Source of the DNA: Fasciola hepatica
Taxonomy: Eukaryota > Platyhelminthes > Trematoda > Plagiorchiida > Fasciolidae
Direction of reading: 5' to 3'
DNA length: 64,000 bases
Assembly (NCBI GenBank): GCA_948099385.1
Contig: CANUEZ040000161.1
Location: forward strand, 2,914,001 to 2,978,000
Shown here in pieces: positions 37,031-46,829 of this stretch. Made by a program: the position numbers and the translations under genes. Below the pieces are notes generated by a model. The model was not told the origin of the DNA. It did not search any database and saw nothing but the letters and a program-made list of their open reading frames with translations. Numbering within the stretch: the stretch's first letter is position 1; the number at the start of each line of letters is the position of its first letter.

Positions 37031-37221
37031 GCAAACAACCATGACAGATGTCACTAATGCGGAGATTGACCGTTCGCCTGTTGTTCCTCCTCATTTCCGC
37101 AATCTATGTTGTAGCGTTGATGTAAAAATAATACTGCTACTACCACCAATAGTAATAGTAATAGTAATAATAATGTCTTCCTCCCAACGGTGGCCACGCC
37201 CCCTTTTTTCTTTGTTTTCAG

Positions 37222-37365
37222 ATCGAACCCAATAACGATCAGCTGACAGTCACTCGTGAGGTTGATGGCGGTTCGTTCACTGTTCGTGTCAAATTGCCCG
37301 CTGTCGTGACTACGGATTTGCGTCTGAATCAGCCCCGCTATATCACACTGCCCAATATTATGAAG
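37222..37365 (+). CDS. ETFB: ETFB, penultimate coding exon
   Basis: The exon encodes 48 residues. It contains VTREVDGG, then [20 protein letters not shown] and LPNIMK, which follow the ETF beta signature region closely (DGG, then KLPAVVT, then DLRLNEPRY). One signature position that is usually acidic or Gln after DGG is Phe here (DGGSF). The exon ends at the Lys that corresponds to human Lys200, so the recognition loop, whose anchoring Leu is human Leu195, is split across two exons. The acceptor is a T-rich tract ending TTTTCAG at 37221 and the donor is GTGAGA at 37366. Both ends are in phase 0. The reading frame has no stops and shows no sign of decay, unlike all surrounding retroelement frames. 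Confidence 0.96.
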
Positions 37366-37589
37366 GTGAGAAATCGTTCGGAATTTGTTCCCGAAAAACG
37401 GACTAATTGTTCCGTACTTGTGTCTAAGCATTCACTTCAGTTTGAATAACCGTCAATCATGCACTGGGTGCGGCGGTTTTGTTTCCTGTCGTCCGGGCTA
37501 GAACCTCGGTCGGTACACAAGAGTATGGATAGAATAAGCAGATAACTACAAACGCTAATATCGATTCCGTGCAGAAGGTGTGTGAATAC

Positions 37590-38260
37590 AAGAGAGCCAC
37601 TGATTGCTACACCTGGTCATATCCTCCAATGCATATCTGACCACTGAGTGTGTGGGTCTCTTGAACCTCACCCGGAAAGCCGAACAAATCCTGCATGACC
37701 CCAGGTCTACCGAGTCTCATCATGTGTTTCTGATCATGAACTGATCACCCTTACTCATCCTCCAACCGCTGCTGTTTTCAGTGAATAGCGCCGAAGAACC
37801 CTATCCGGACACGTGCCCCAATCACATTAGCCCGGTGAGCTTTATTGTTTCATCGAATGATTTGGCTCATGTGCCTGGTACTCTGCACCTAACCTCAGCA
37901 TCGATGACACAGTGTTCCCACCAGGTTCGCCCAGTGCTACGAAGATATCGGTGTTCAAATACCGATAATCTCCGTTTATTCTCCATCCGCAGTGTCCATG
38001 TTTCAGAACTATACAGAAGAACTAGCCAAACTGCTGAAGCGGACACTTGATCCTTGGCTGGTTTACAGAAGTCAAACGTGCCTTCCGTGCACGCGATGAC
38101 ACTTAACTGCATATCCGATCTCCGGATGAAATGCAGCATCCTAGGTGGCAGAACTTGGTTTTATTGTCTCCCCAGATACCATTAGGTTTGGTTTTGAACC
38201 GTCCCAGTCCTGCAACAGTATCTTCCTCAAAATCAGATGAAAAAGGTACCAGTGGAGAGC
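37590..38260 (-). mobile_element. RTE-like retrotransposon, decayed 3' part
   Basis: The minus strand reads VLLYSSETWTLRMENKRRLS, VFEHRYLRSTGRTWWEHCVI and DAEVRCRVPG, and the flanking blocks (TFDFCKPAKD, where other copies have LTFANLSHLW). Frameshifts are present. Lies in the last ETFB intron, antisense to the gene. Confidence 0.85.
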
Positions 38261-38419
38261 CTGGAAGTCACAACTCTGGTTCATTGTTGTGTCAGAGTGC
38301 AGTGAATGCGAAGTTCATTCGTCTAGCGAGAACTGTATGTACACCACGGTAGAAACTCGGCCGTTCGGGATAGATAGCACGCAGTGGTTGTTACTGTTCT
38401 AGTCCCTAGATCTTTCTAA

Positions 38420-38800
38420 CACTCAGATACAATGCCATACTGCCCATATCGTAAATCCATACTTTGGACCATGTGTCCTCGTTCTGAAAGTTAGCCGTGT
38501 TAACCGACGAATTAACTTTGTAAAAATCACCGCGTGATTCTAAAAATGGACTCTCCGTTGAATCCAAATGAGATTACAATTGTAAACCAACTGTGAAGTG
38601 CTCGAGTATAAAGATGACTGGGTGGAAGAGTACCGGATACGCATACCTGATGAGCGGCAATAACCGCGAAACCGGTCGTGTGCTTCCGGGGAAATTTCGT
38701 CCTGTCATCCAGCTACAGTGCCATACTACTCATATCTTAAATTCTGGATGTTTTCCTATCGTTTAGTAGTTAACCGCCGTTTTGTAGCCACTGCCGTTTG
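38420..38800 (+). repeat. Tandem repeat (286-bp spacing) carrying a hammerhead
   Basis: The segment AATGCCATACTGCCCATATC (38431) recurs as AGTGCCATACTACTCATATC (38717), 286 bp later, with similarity continuing for some tens of bases. The hammerhead lies between the two, as in tandem hammerhead satellites and PLE or retrozyme terminal repeats. Only about one and a half units are recognisable. Confidence 0.5.
38633..38689 (+). ncRNA. Hammerhead ribozyme motif, dimer type with palindromic stem III
   Basis: All parts are present in order. Stem I outer is CCGG (38633-38636), internal loop ATAC, stem I inner GCATAC (38641-38646). The core is CTGATGA (38647-38653). Stem II is GCGG, loop CAATAA, CCGC (38654-38667). 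Then come GAAA (38668-38671), CCGG (38672-38675), and TC as the cleavage site (38676-38677). Stem I inner strand GTGTGC, TT and outer CCGG (38678-38689) close the fold. The six inner stem I pairs include one T-G wobble. Stem III is the palindrome ACCGGT with no loop, so cleavage would need two copies side by side, as known for PLE and newt-satellite hammerheads. It is on the ETFB sense strand. Confidence 0.82.
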
Positions 38801-39359
38801 TTTAGCTACCACAACCAAGGGTACAGCAACCAACACGTTCTGTCACAATCATGCCTTGTGAGTTTTTGCTCTTAGTTATGGGGCTTGGCAGTCCTGTGCA
38901 AACCGCATGGACAGCTGTGACCTGCGATGTGTTTGTGCCGAAAAAGTTTGTAGACTGTACCCTAGGTTGTGGCCATTAAATAAACTGCAGTGGCTACGGC
39001 ATGAGCGCTAGTAACTACTGTACGAGCGCCAATCACAACTAAACGACAGGAGAACCTGTAGTACGAAAACGTTTAGCCAGTGGTAAATCTTGGCTAACGG
39101 TTGTCAATCGGTTATTATCTTAAACTTTCGATCTGGACACTGGGTTCGACTCCCATTTGATTGCCTCTGATTGACCACGGCACCCTCTCAGATATAAGGC
39201 ATTTTGTCTAACAGTAAATGGAGGAAATAGAAAAAAACTATTATTTACTTATCTAATCTGTAAAACGTAACATCTTTTGTGAACTGTGTCTTACTCAGTT
39301 TATATGTTTTGCACCTTGGTGGTCCAAATTGCCACTTAAATTTAATTGAACTGCTAATC
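38801..39359. other. Unassigned; one tRNA-like B-box
   Basis: A GGGTTCGACTCCC B-box-like sequence at about 39141-39155 suggests a further SINE head, but the rest could not be assigned. Confidence 0.35.
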
Positions 39360-40215
39360 TTATACTAGCGGGGAATGATTTAGGCGAAGCTGATGAGTTT
39401 TGCTAACTCGGAATTAAGCTCTTGACTGGTGACCGGATGTCGAATGAATTGTTTTTCGTCGCATATATAGAGGGCCTATTTGTCTTTTATCAACCTGACT
39501 AGTCCGCGGCGTCGACGTTGTATACGCTCTTTCATCAGAGATGGAGTGTACACTGCTGCAGTCAGTCAGATCAGTCCTTTCATAAGGTTCGGAAACGTGG
39601 CTATTTTGGGTGGGAAGTATCGCGTGTTCAAGTAGGGTTAAGGTGGGAGCGCCCTTGTCAGCAGCACTGGGGTTGGGCGTGCAGTTTTGATAAGCTTAGT
39701 TGATTCTCCGGAGTAAGCGTCTAATCTAAGCATGTTTCAACGCCTGGGGCCTGTTACCCTTGTACGCAAACAGACTCATTCGGTGTAGGTAAGCATCGGT
39801 TAGATGGAGGATTATTTGAGGTGGTCAGCTCATGACGTGGCAAAAAAGATATGAGAACCTTGCTCAGTGAACTCGGCCGAGTAGGACTTGTTAGGATTCT
39901 GTGCTGGAGCCCGTGAAGTCCGCCTACCCGATGGTTGGAGACATTGGGCGGTATTGCTGGATACTGCGACGAGAGGCGTTGTTGTATTCCGGCTCTTTCT
40001 TCGCGTACATGTTTTTCTTTTATAGTTGATGGTTGAAAGAACTGAATTGATGGGCTTTTTGGATAGGGATGTGACTTGCGGATGGGAAATATTGCGGAAG
40101 GAAGGGTGAAAAACTGTGACTGCCAGTGGGTTCGATCGTATCCGGTTCAGTACAGTTCCTTCAGCCTCGCACTTCTGCGCTCAGGTTTAGTTTGCTACAC
40201 AGCATCGTACCGTGG
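39360..40215 (+). mobile_element. RTE-like fragment, strongly decayed, sense
   Basis: Starts with GAAGCTGATGAGTTTTGCTA, the counterpart of the GEVLTEV-KFCY region, then GTCGAATGAATTG (the DELSS block). It continues to GGTGGTCAGCTCATGACGTG (RGGQ-MTW), CCCGATGGTTGGAGACATTG (PPTxWLETL), and a 3' tail with GCACTTCTGCGCTCAGG. No continuous frame remains. Confidence 0.75.
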
Positions 40216-40279
40216 AGGTAAAAACAAATCGAAACGCAAAGTAAAAAATAGCCTAAAAAAGTAATAAGCGGCAATCACA

Positions 40280-40720
40280 AAGACGAATAAAGAGCCCGAA
40301 TACAACTACGCCACTGGCCGCGACACCAAGTCATGTTACATAATGTCTTCGACCGTCTGGATGGCGGGTCCTGTGGACCTCAACCCGGAATTGACACGTC
40401 CCATCCGGCCAAGTCCTTTAGTCAAGCTTTTCGTACAGTTTTTCCATGTCATGGGCTGACCACCTCGATCTACCTTCCAGCCACTACCTGCCTCATAGAA
40501 CAGTGTAAGCCGAGGAAGTTTATCGATTGGCATGCGCAACAAGTCTCAACCATCTTGACCAGTTTTGATTTAGCAGTTATTCCATTGATTCATTTCTGGT
40601 TCACAATATCTAACCCCAGTGTTACTGATACAGTGTTCCCACCATATTCGAGCAGCAGTGCTGAGACATATCTTCCGCCCTTGACGCCCATGTTTCCGAG
40701 CCGATGGCAACTATTGAACT
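40280..40720 (-). mobile_element. RTE-like fragment, antisense, tail to tail with the previous one
   Basis: The minus strand encodes LRMPIDKLPRLTLFYEAGSG, WKVDRGGQPMTW and a tail, and further up HH-SEYGGNTVS-like remains of the WWEHRVS block. Its 3' end faces the 3' end of 39360-40215 with only about 65 bp between. Confidence 0.8.
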
Positions 40721-41554
40721 GCGTACACGGTGGTGGGATGCAATTCATACACGTTAGTTGTGTTGACAGTGGATGCCATGCTGCAGTATCATCATATCAC
40801 TCTGTGGTAATCATTGACGTGAGAGCATACAAAGGGCACACACAGTGAAACTGGCGCATAGATATGTGAGCATGATGTCGATTGTACGTAATACAATTAT
40901 TTGCACGAATCCCAAGTTACTGAGACGTGAAAATACGAAAATCGCCAGATATCGCGGACTGATCCCGCCACATATCTATCACGCTGCACGGAGCAAGCAG
41001 GGGCAGATTTCCGTTCCAATCATCACACAGTAGAGTACCGTGACTTTGGTCTAGTTACTGGAATCGCGTGTAATTTGTATTTAAACCGCCCGTCAGTCTG
41101 AAAGCAAATAGACACGTAAAATGCATCACCTATAGAATGACCACAAAACCGGGCGAAGTACACAAGTTGCTTCATCGTCTATGCAACCCTTTTGGATCAA
41201 GCACAAATTATGTTAGCAGAGGAAAAGAGGTCCGGAATTGGGCAAATGAGGGCTAAGCATTGGATGCTCACGCAGAAAAACATAAACGGAAAAAAATCTA
41301 AAACTAAGATCATCGAAAATTTGGGTTGAAAAGTTGTTTTCACCCCTTGTCTGAGCTCGAACTTGGGTAACCTGGTCACTTTAAGCAGCCTTAGCGAACG
41401 TGTATTGCAAATCCTAAGGCGTGTTCAGTTCAGTCAGTGCCAATCATGGCGATTTTTTTGCTCCACTGCGTTCATTGCTCTTATCAGGGTCATGCGTAGG
41501 ACTGTCGATTGATGGTACGGGAACCAGCATTTTGTCGTCGATCAAGTGATCAGA
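40721..41554. other. No gene seen
   Basis: Unassigned intron sequence. Confidence 0.5.
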
Positions 41555-41790
41555 CACCAGGTGCTTGCGCATGAGTGCAGTAGAACAGACTACTGCCGGT
41601 AATCAGGCCTTGAGGCTTGGAGTGATGGAGAACCACATAAGGTGCCAACAGGTCAGGCGTACTAACGGGCAGGACGATAGTGGGGATTACTATCTGCCAC
41701 CAAAGTGACCGTACTCGGTAACGGGGTTCGACGCTCTGAACTTTGAGGTGGTAAGTAAACGCTCCAAACCAGGGTGATAAGAGGTAACTC
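41555..41790 (-). repeat. SINE-A copy, nearly full length, antisense
   Basis: The + strand reads GCTTGCGCATGAGTGCAGTA, GGAGAACCACATAAGGTGCC, GGATTACTATCTGCCACCAA, AACGGGGTTCGACGCTCTGA, the reverse complement of tail, body and B-box. It ends about 205 bp before the last ETFB exon. Confidence 0.8.
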
Positions 41791-41996
41791 AAATAACACG
41801 TTGCTATTCCATGTAATCCACTTATCTGTTGCACACCAGTTCACAGTTCACTGGCAATCCAACCTGGAAATCACGGCCAACATGTTCGCTGTCATGTCCC
41901 ACAAGATTTTCAGTTTCTCTTGAATGAGACACTCATTTAGTTTTTCACTTCTGACTTGTTTGAATGATTCGTGTTTTCCTTGATTTCATGCTTCAG

Positions 41997-42170
41997 GCAA
42001 AGAAGAAACCGATGGTCATCAAAAAATTGTCTGACTTCGATTTGACCTTGATACCGCATTTACAAGTGCTCAAAGTGGAAAACCCAGCGGTTCGGGAGGG
42101 TGGAATCAAAGTAGACTCGGTCGAAACATTGGTCGAGAAACTGAGATCCAAAGGACTGATCCCGAACTAA
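41997..42170 (+). CDS. ETFB: ETFB, terminal coding exon with stop
   Basis: The exon encodes 57 residues followed by TAA. It starts AKKKPMVIKKLSDFDL and ends with a KVDSVETLVEKLRSKGLIPN tail, the usual C-terminus of ETF beta. Residues AKKK complete the loop next to LPNIMK. Both lysines known to be methylated in mammals by ETFBKMT (human Lys200 and Lys203) have counterparts here, one on each side of the intron. The acceptor is TGCTTCAG ending at 41996. Joined to the two upstream exons, the visible protein is 141 residues of an expected total of about 255. The upstream intron is 4,631 bp and carries RTE fragments, a SINE and a hammerhead motif. Confidence 0.96.
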   Translation, partial: AKKKPMVIKKLSDFDLTLIPHLQVLKVENPAVREGGIKVDSVETLVEKLRSKGLIPN

Positions 42171-43139
42171 TTGACTATACCATTGGAATCTTTTAGTCGA
42201 TGATTTGTCTCCCGTGATTTTTCTTAGGCCGCCGTCTGCCGGTAATGAATTTTCGAATTTATTTTTCTAAATTATGGCCACTTCTCCGTTCGTGCATGGG
42301 CACAGCAATGCTCCTGTTCTTCCGCCTTGCTTTGGTGCTGTCTAATCTCAAGGTTGTGACTTTTGATCACGTTTTTATCATCAACATTACCATCCAAAGT
42401 TTGCTTCCCTCCCCCCCTTACCCCACCGAGTCAAACCCAGGTTGTCTCGTTCGCAAATAAATCAATTCAAAACTCTTGAAATTTTACCAAACCTTATTTC
42501 ATAACCAAACATCCATATGTCTTTAGGTGGTGGTCAGTGGTCTATATTCATGAAGAAATCCTACTGTCAGTCGTCAAGTTATAGATTCACTGTGGCAAAT
42601 ACCGTATGCTAATGTAATTTGGACGGGAAAACAGTGTGATTCATTTGGGAAATATCCATACACCTCGATTTTCCTGCAGAATGAGAGTGTGGGTGGTGTC
42701 CATGCGCGGTTTTTTTAATCCTACTGGAGCCGACGACTGGTAACATCCGGTTCAGTTCACAGCATGAAACACTTCGTTTCCTTTTGACAGGTCTTTATCT
42801 CTGATGTGATTTGTACGATCCAAAACTGTTGTCCTTGCTCCTAGGGATATGTCGTCATCGACAGTTCGATCGTAGAACTCGTCTACTCTCTGCGCAACTT
42901 ACAAGAGGAAACCCATTTCCAAGTAGAGATGTGAATAGACTTAGTCTGCCTTTCCTATCCTTCACTGACAAGCTCGTCTTTTTTTCGGTTATCGCAACGC
43001 GCGAATCAATTTTGTAGGAGAGAAAGGGAAACCAGAGAGAGGTGGGAAGTTAGTCTATGGTTGTTCTTCACAATCACCAGCAGAGGTAACATCATCATGG
43101 TATCAACTCGGGCCTTACCAATATTTCTTCTTCTAACTT
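42171..43139. other. ETFB 3' UTR and start of intergenic DNA
   Basis: The first 290 bp or so are the likely 3' UTR. The rest up to the long RTE copy shows nothing recognised. Confidence 0.6.
42456..42461 (+). promoter_or_regulatory. ETFB: ETFB poly(A) signal
   Basis: A canonical AATAAA hexamer lies 286 bp after the ETFB stop codon. No closer canonical hexamer was noticed, so the 3' UTR is probably a little over 300 nt. The role is inferred from position. Confidence 0.6.
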
Positions 43140-43146
43140 AAGATCG

Positions 43147-44571
43147 GTGCAAAACGCCTCGGGTAATTGCAGCTGTCATGAAAGCGGTAGTACAGTAGTT
43201 GAGTGTAAATCAGATGCACTTCTAAAGCCTAAATGTTCACTTCACTTAGCAGCTTTCACCGTCCGCACACTATGTCAGATAGGACAACAGGCTGCTCTCA
43301 CTAAAACTCTTGACACCTTTAAAATTGATGTATGCTTTGTCTCCGAAACACACATACAAGACCCCACTTCTGTAATCACTCTTCGTACCCCAGATACAAC
43401 CTCAATCTCTCGCTTCACTCTTCGCGTGTCGGGTGATTCGGTGTCTAGAGCTCGTGGTCAGGCTGGCGTTGAGGTTGCTTTGAGCATGAAAGCTGAGTGT
43501 GCACTGCTAGACTGGATTCCAGTCATCAGTCGTTTGTTTGCAGTTCAGTTGGACGGTTTTGTTCTTGTGAACAACAAACTGAAGCGCCGAAGCTTGTTCG
43601 TCTTGTCTGTGTATGCACCGACTGACTGCAGTTCCTATGAAACCAAGGATGAATTCTACCAGGATTTGTCTCAGATGCTTCGAAGCGTGCGTTCAATAGA
43701 TGTGGTGTTGATTTCTGGGGATTTCAACGCCCAAGTTGGTCGTTTGGGAGATTCCGAAAGGTACATTGGAGGCCCATTTGCTATCCCAGCCGATCGTGCC
43801 GATAACGGCGATCGTCTCATTCAACTGTGTTCTGACCACAGATTGTTTCTGGTGGCTGTGCACTTCTGCCATTGGAAGCGGCAGAAACTGACATGGCGTC
43901 CTCCTTTGTGTTCACGATGTTTGACTCAGATTGACTATATTGTGATTGGTCACCGGTGATGTGGATCAATTGAAGATTGTCGTTCATTTTGGCCCGCGCC
44001 TGTGAACTCAGATCACACCTTAATACGTGCTCGCTTCCGTTTTTGTCTCGTCCGTGGTCGCACCAAAGTAAATGCTCCCCGTCCCGTGCAGTTGGACGAT
44101 AACCAGCGAAACGGTTTCCAGACGGAGCTGTCTATGCAGTTATCGATGCGGCCGGATGTTCAGGACGCAAATGAACGCTGGCAATCGATCAAGGAAGCCT
44201 TGTATGGCTCTTCGAATGCCACCCAGGACTCTGATTCAAGTCGGCCTCACAAACGATGGACATCTTCGACATCAGTTGCTCTGTTCGATGCTCTCAGATC
44301 CGTGCCTCCGGATGCCACATTCAATGAAGTGCGTAAATCCCTGAGACGCCAACTGACTAGAAGCCTGAGAAGTGACCGAGAGCAGTGGTGGATTGCGAAA
44401 TGTAGGGAAATGGAGAAGGCTGAGTCAATTGGCAATACTCACAACGTTCACCGTTTGATTAGAGGTGTCGATCCACGGAAACCCGGTGTAAGTGAGTTAA
44501 TTCCGGAATCCGACGGCTCATTGACTCACTCTCATGGACGTTGTCTGGACCATTTGGTGGAGCACTTTTAA
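43147..44571 (+). pseudogene. RTE endonuclease (EEP) domain and linker, with an in-frame stop
   Basis: One frame runs from 43147 to 44571 apart from a TGA at 43957-43959. Before it are the endonuclease boxes: VCFVSETHIQD (catalytic Glu), LFVLSVYAPT, VLISGDFNAQVGRLGD (Asp and Asn) and LTQIDYIVIGHR (Asp). After the stop comes VNSDHTLIRARF, the catalytic His box. The linker that follows contains REQWWIAKCREMEKAE and HRLIRGVDPRKPGVSELI, with LDHLVEHF at its end. In living elements this enzyme nicks the target DNA to prime reverse transcription. All catalytic positions visible are kept, so the loss is mainly due to the stops. Confidence 0.9.
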
Positions 44572-46073
44572 AGAACAATTCAGTTGGCCCACTTCAATGC
44601 CGGACCTTCCAAATATACCTGCCAACGAAACGATGCAGGTGTATATAACTTCACCATCAGAAATGGAGATTATGCGGGAGATAGGTTACTTGAAAAGATA
44701 CAAAGCCGCTGGACCGGATGGGCTGTCTCTATCTTTTTTCGAGGATGGAGGCTAAGCTTCGGTTTCGGGGTTACCGAAATTCCTCCGTATAGTTTGGGAC
44801 AGCTAGCAGATTCCAAGGTAATAGTGTGAATCGGTGGTTGTGCCGATTTAAAAGAAAGGCGACAGGTCCTCTTGTAAAATCCAGAGAAATTAGCTTGGTA
44901 AATGTCGTCTAAACTGCTCACCAGGATTATTCTCCACCGATTATCCAGTGTCCACGAAATGTGTGTGCGTGGGAATCAAGCCGGTTTCAGACCTGGTAGG
45001 GGTTGTACCGATTACATCTTTACTCTTCGGCAAACCTAAGAGCACAAACCTCTTCCGTAGGCCCACAATATGTCTTTCTTGATCTAAAAGCTTCGTTCGA
45101 CTCCATCGACCGCACAGTCCTCTGGCGCTGCTTCTCATTGAAGGGTGTGCCGGCGGAGTTTATTTTTCTTTTCCAATGCCTGTATACAAATAGCTGAAGT
45201 CGAGTTCATGCTTACGACGATCTTGCACCCGAGTTCACCACGGAAAGTGGTGTTCGTCAGGACTGCTCTCTTTCGCCCTTCCTTTTGAATTTTGTAATAG
45301 ACATGATTCCTGAGATAGCCCTATCCTTGTGTGAGAAAAGCGGCATCGATGTTTGCTCAGGCAGTAAACTGTCTGACTTGGAATACGCGGACGATATTGA
45401 TCCTCTGAGTGAAGATCCAAGTAAGTTGCAAACTTTCTTAGATAGCCTAAACAACAGTGTAGAAATGTTTGGGATGTGTTTTGCACCTTCTAAGTGTAAA
45501 ATGCTGTTGCAGGACTGGGTTGGTTCCACGCCAAACGTTGTGTTGTTAGGGGAAGTTCTAACTGAGGTAAATAAGTTTTGTTACTTGGGTAGTTATACCT
45601 CAACGCGTAGACAGATATCGGATGAATTGTCATCGCGTACACAGAAGGCGCGTTTGACTTTTGCTAACCTCAGCCATCTATGGCGCTGCCGTTACATCCG
45701 ATTGTCTTTCAGGGGTCAAGTTCACAGTATGGCGCTTAGGTCTGTTCTTCTGTACGGCTCAGAAACATGGCCGTTAAGCGTATCAGGTAGAGGAAGACTG
45801 TCAGTGTTCGAGCATGGAAGTCTCCGTAGCATTGCCCAAATATGGTGGGAACACCGAATCAGCGATGCTGTGTTTAGACGTAAGATGTTAGGAACGAGAG
45901 GTCAGCTTCTGGATCAAGTTCTTAATCCAAACAGGTTAAGGTGGTTGGGACGTGTGTTACGCATGCCAGCCAACAGACTTTCTCGGCGTTTGTCGTCCTC
46001 TGAGGCAGGTAATGGTTGGAGGGTAGGTCGAGGTGGTCAGTCCATGACATGGCCAAAAGGTATGAAACCTTGA
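44534..46073 (+). pseudogene. RTE reverse transcriptase and C-terminal region, frameshifted
   Basis: After a shift at about 44560 the frame reads FKEQFSWPTSMPDLPNIP and YLKRYKAAGPDGLSLSFFED (the KxxGPDG box). The middle (about 44760-45050) is in mixed frames. From 45003 one frame runs to 46073 with a TGA at 45195-45197: YVFLDLKASFDSIDRTVL, then SGVRQDCSLSPFLLNFVIDM, then LEYADDIDPLSEDPSKLQTF. The C-terminal blocks follow: DELSSRTQKARLTFANLSHL, LLYGSETWPLSVSGRGRLSV, IAQIWWEHRISDAVFRRKML, LNPNRLRWLGRVLRMPANRL. A 354-bp part around the catalytic box is almost identical to 35041-35394. Confidence 0.92.
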
Positions 46074-46345
46074 CCAGTTGGTAAGACGTGTTAAACTTCC
46101 AGATTGGAGTCCACGTAATCCGCCTACTGAATGGTTGGAGATATTGGGTGATTTGGTTAGGTGTTGCGGCCAGTGGCGCAATTGCATTCGGACTCTTTCC
46201 TTGTCCTCTTGATTTCCCCTTGATACTTTGACTTTTTGGATCTTCATCACTGTGCTTCTATTCTTTTCGCCCTTTACTGAAAGGTGCTGGAAGGTAGCAA
46301 CCGAAACCAGAGCACAGAAGTGCGAGGTTAATGGGTCAATAAACT

Positions 46346-46829
46346 AAACCTCGGAGCAGTGAGGTTGGTCATATCCACGTGGTGCTTTGGATACGTCCTT
46401 ACCATCAGTACTAATTAAACAGAATAGAAAGTAATGCCTACGGTATGAAAGACGACCACTTGTCTAAGCTGTCGCTCTTTGTTCTCATTTGATTGTGATT
46501 GAATCATTGGTTGGTTTGCGAGCCAAATACAACCCCAAGCAGTCATTATTGTTATTACATCGAACCTGGAGTCAGGCATCGTGCCAACACCATAACTACA
46601 GAAACGAGTAACGGGAGGGGGAGAGTTGATAAAAACCAATTTTTATTGGCTACTTCAATGCACGCATTTTTTGGCGTTTTGTTCAATAGCCAAGGGGCCC
46701 GAGAGTTTCAGTCACGCCGCATAGCATTCGCGCCACTGGTTTCGGTTTGTCAAACCAACGACAGTCCACATCCGTTGAGCCCGAGCCAAGGAGTTGGGAC
46801 ACAACAACTGAGGCCAGAGCTGATGTAGC
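46346..46829. other. No gene seen
   Basis: Unassigned DNA between two convergent RTE copies. Confidence 0.5.

Larger units (their letters stand above)
37366..41996 (+). other. ETFB: ETFB last intron, 4.6 kb
   Basis: The intron runs from GTGAGA to TGCTTCAG. It contains an antisense RTE fragment, a tandem repeat with a sense-strand hammerhead motif, two RTE fragments arranged tail to tail, and an antisense SINE-A copy. Confidence 0.9.
43140..46345 (+). mobile_element. RTE-like retrotransposon, most complete copy
   Basis: This 3.2-kb copy has, in order, an AP-endonuclease-like domain, a linker, a reverse transcriptase, the conserved C-terminal region and a 3' UTR ending near GCACAGAAGTGCGAGG and AATAAAC. 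Its 3' UTR matches that of the 34.5-35.7 kb copy. In-frame stops at 43957, 44569 and 45195 and frameshifts around 44560 and 44760-45050 show that it is dead. Calling it RTE clade rests on domain order and the RT and C-terminal motifs read by eye; CR1-type is less likely. Confidence 0.9.

Noticed and set aside
39372..39405. CTGATGAG near 39372 as another hammerhead core
   Set aside because: It aligns with the RTE region encoding GEVLTEV-KFCY (GAAGCTGATGAGTTTTGCTA). No GAAA or stems follow at the right spacing.
40333..40848. 171-codon + strand open frame
   Set aside because: Its first half is the antisense shadow of the minus-strand RTE C-terminal fragment, and the remainder has no recognisable domain.
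43147..46073. An intact host gene with endonuclease and RT domains
   Set aside because: In-frame stops, frameshifts and the presence of many related fragments show it is a dead retrotransposon copy.
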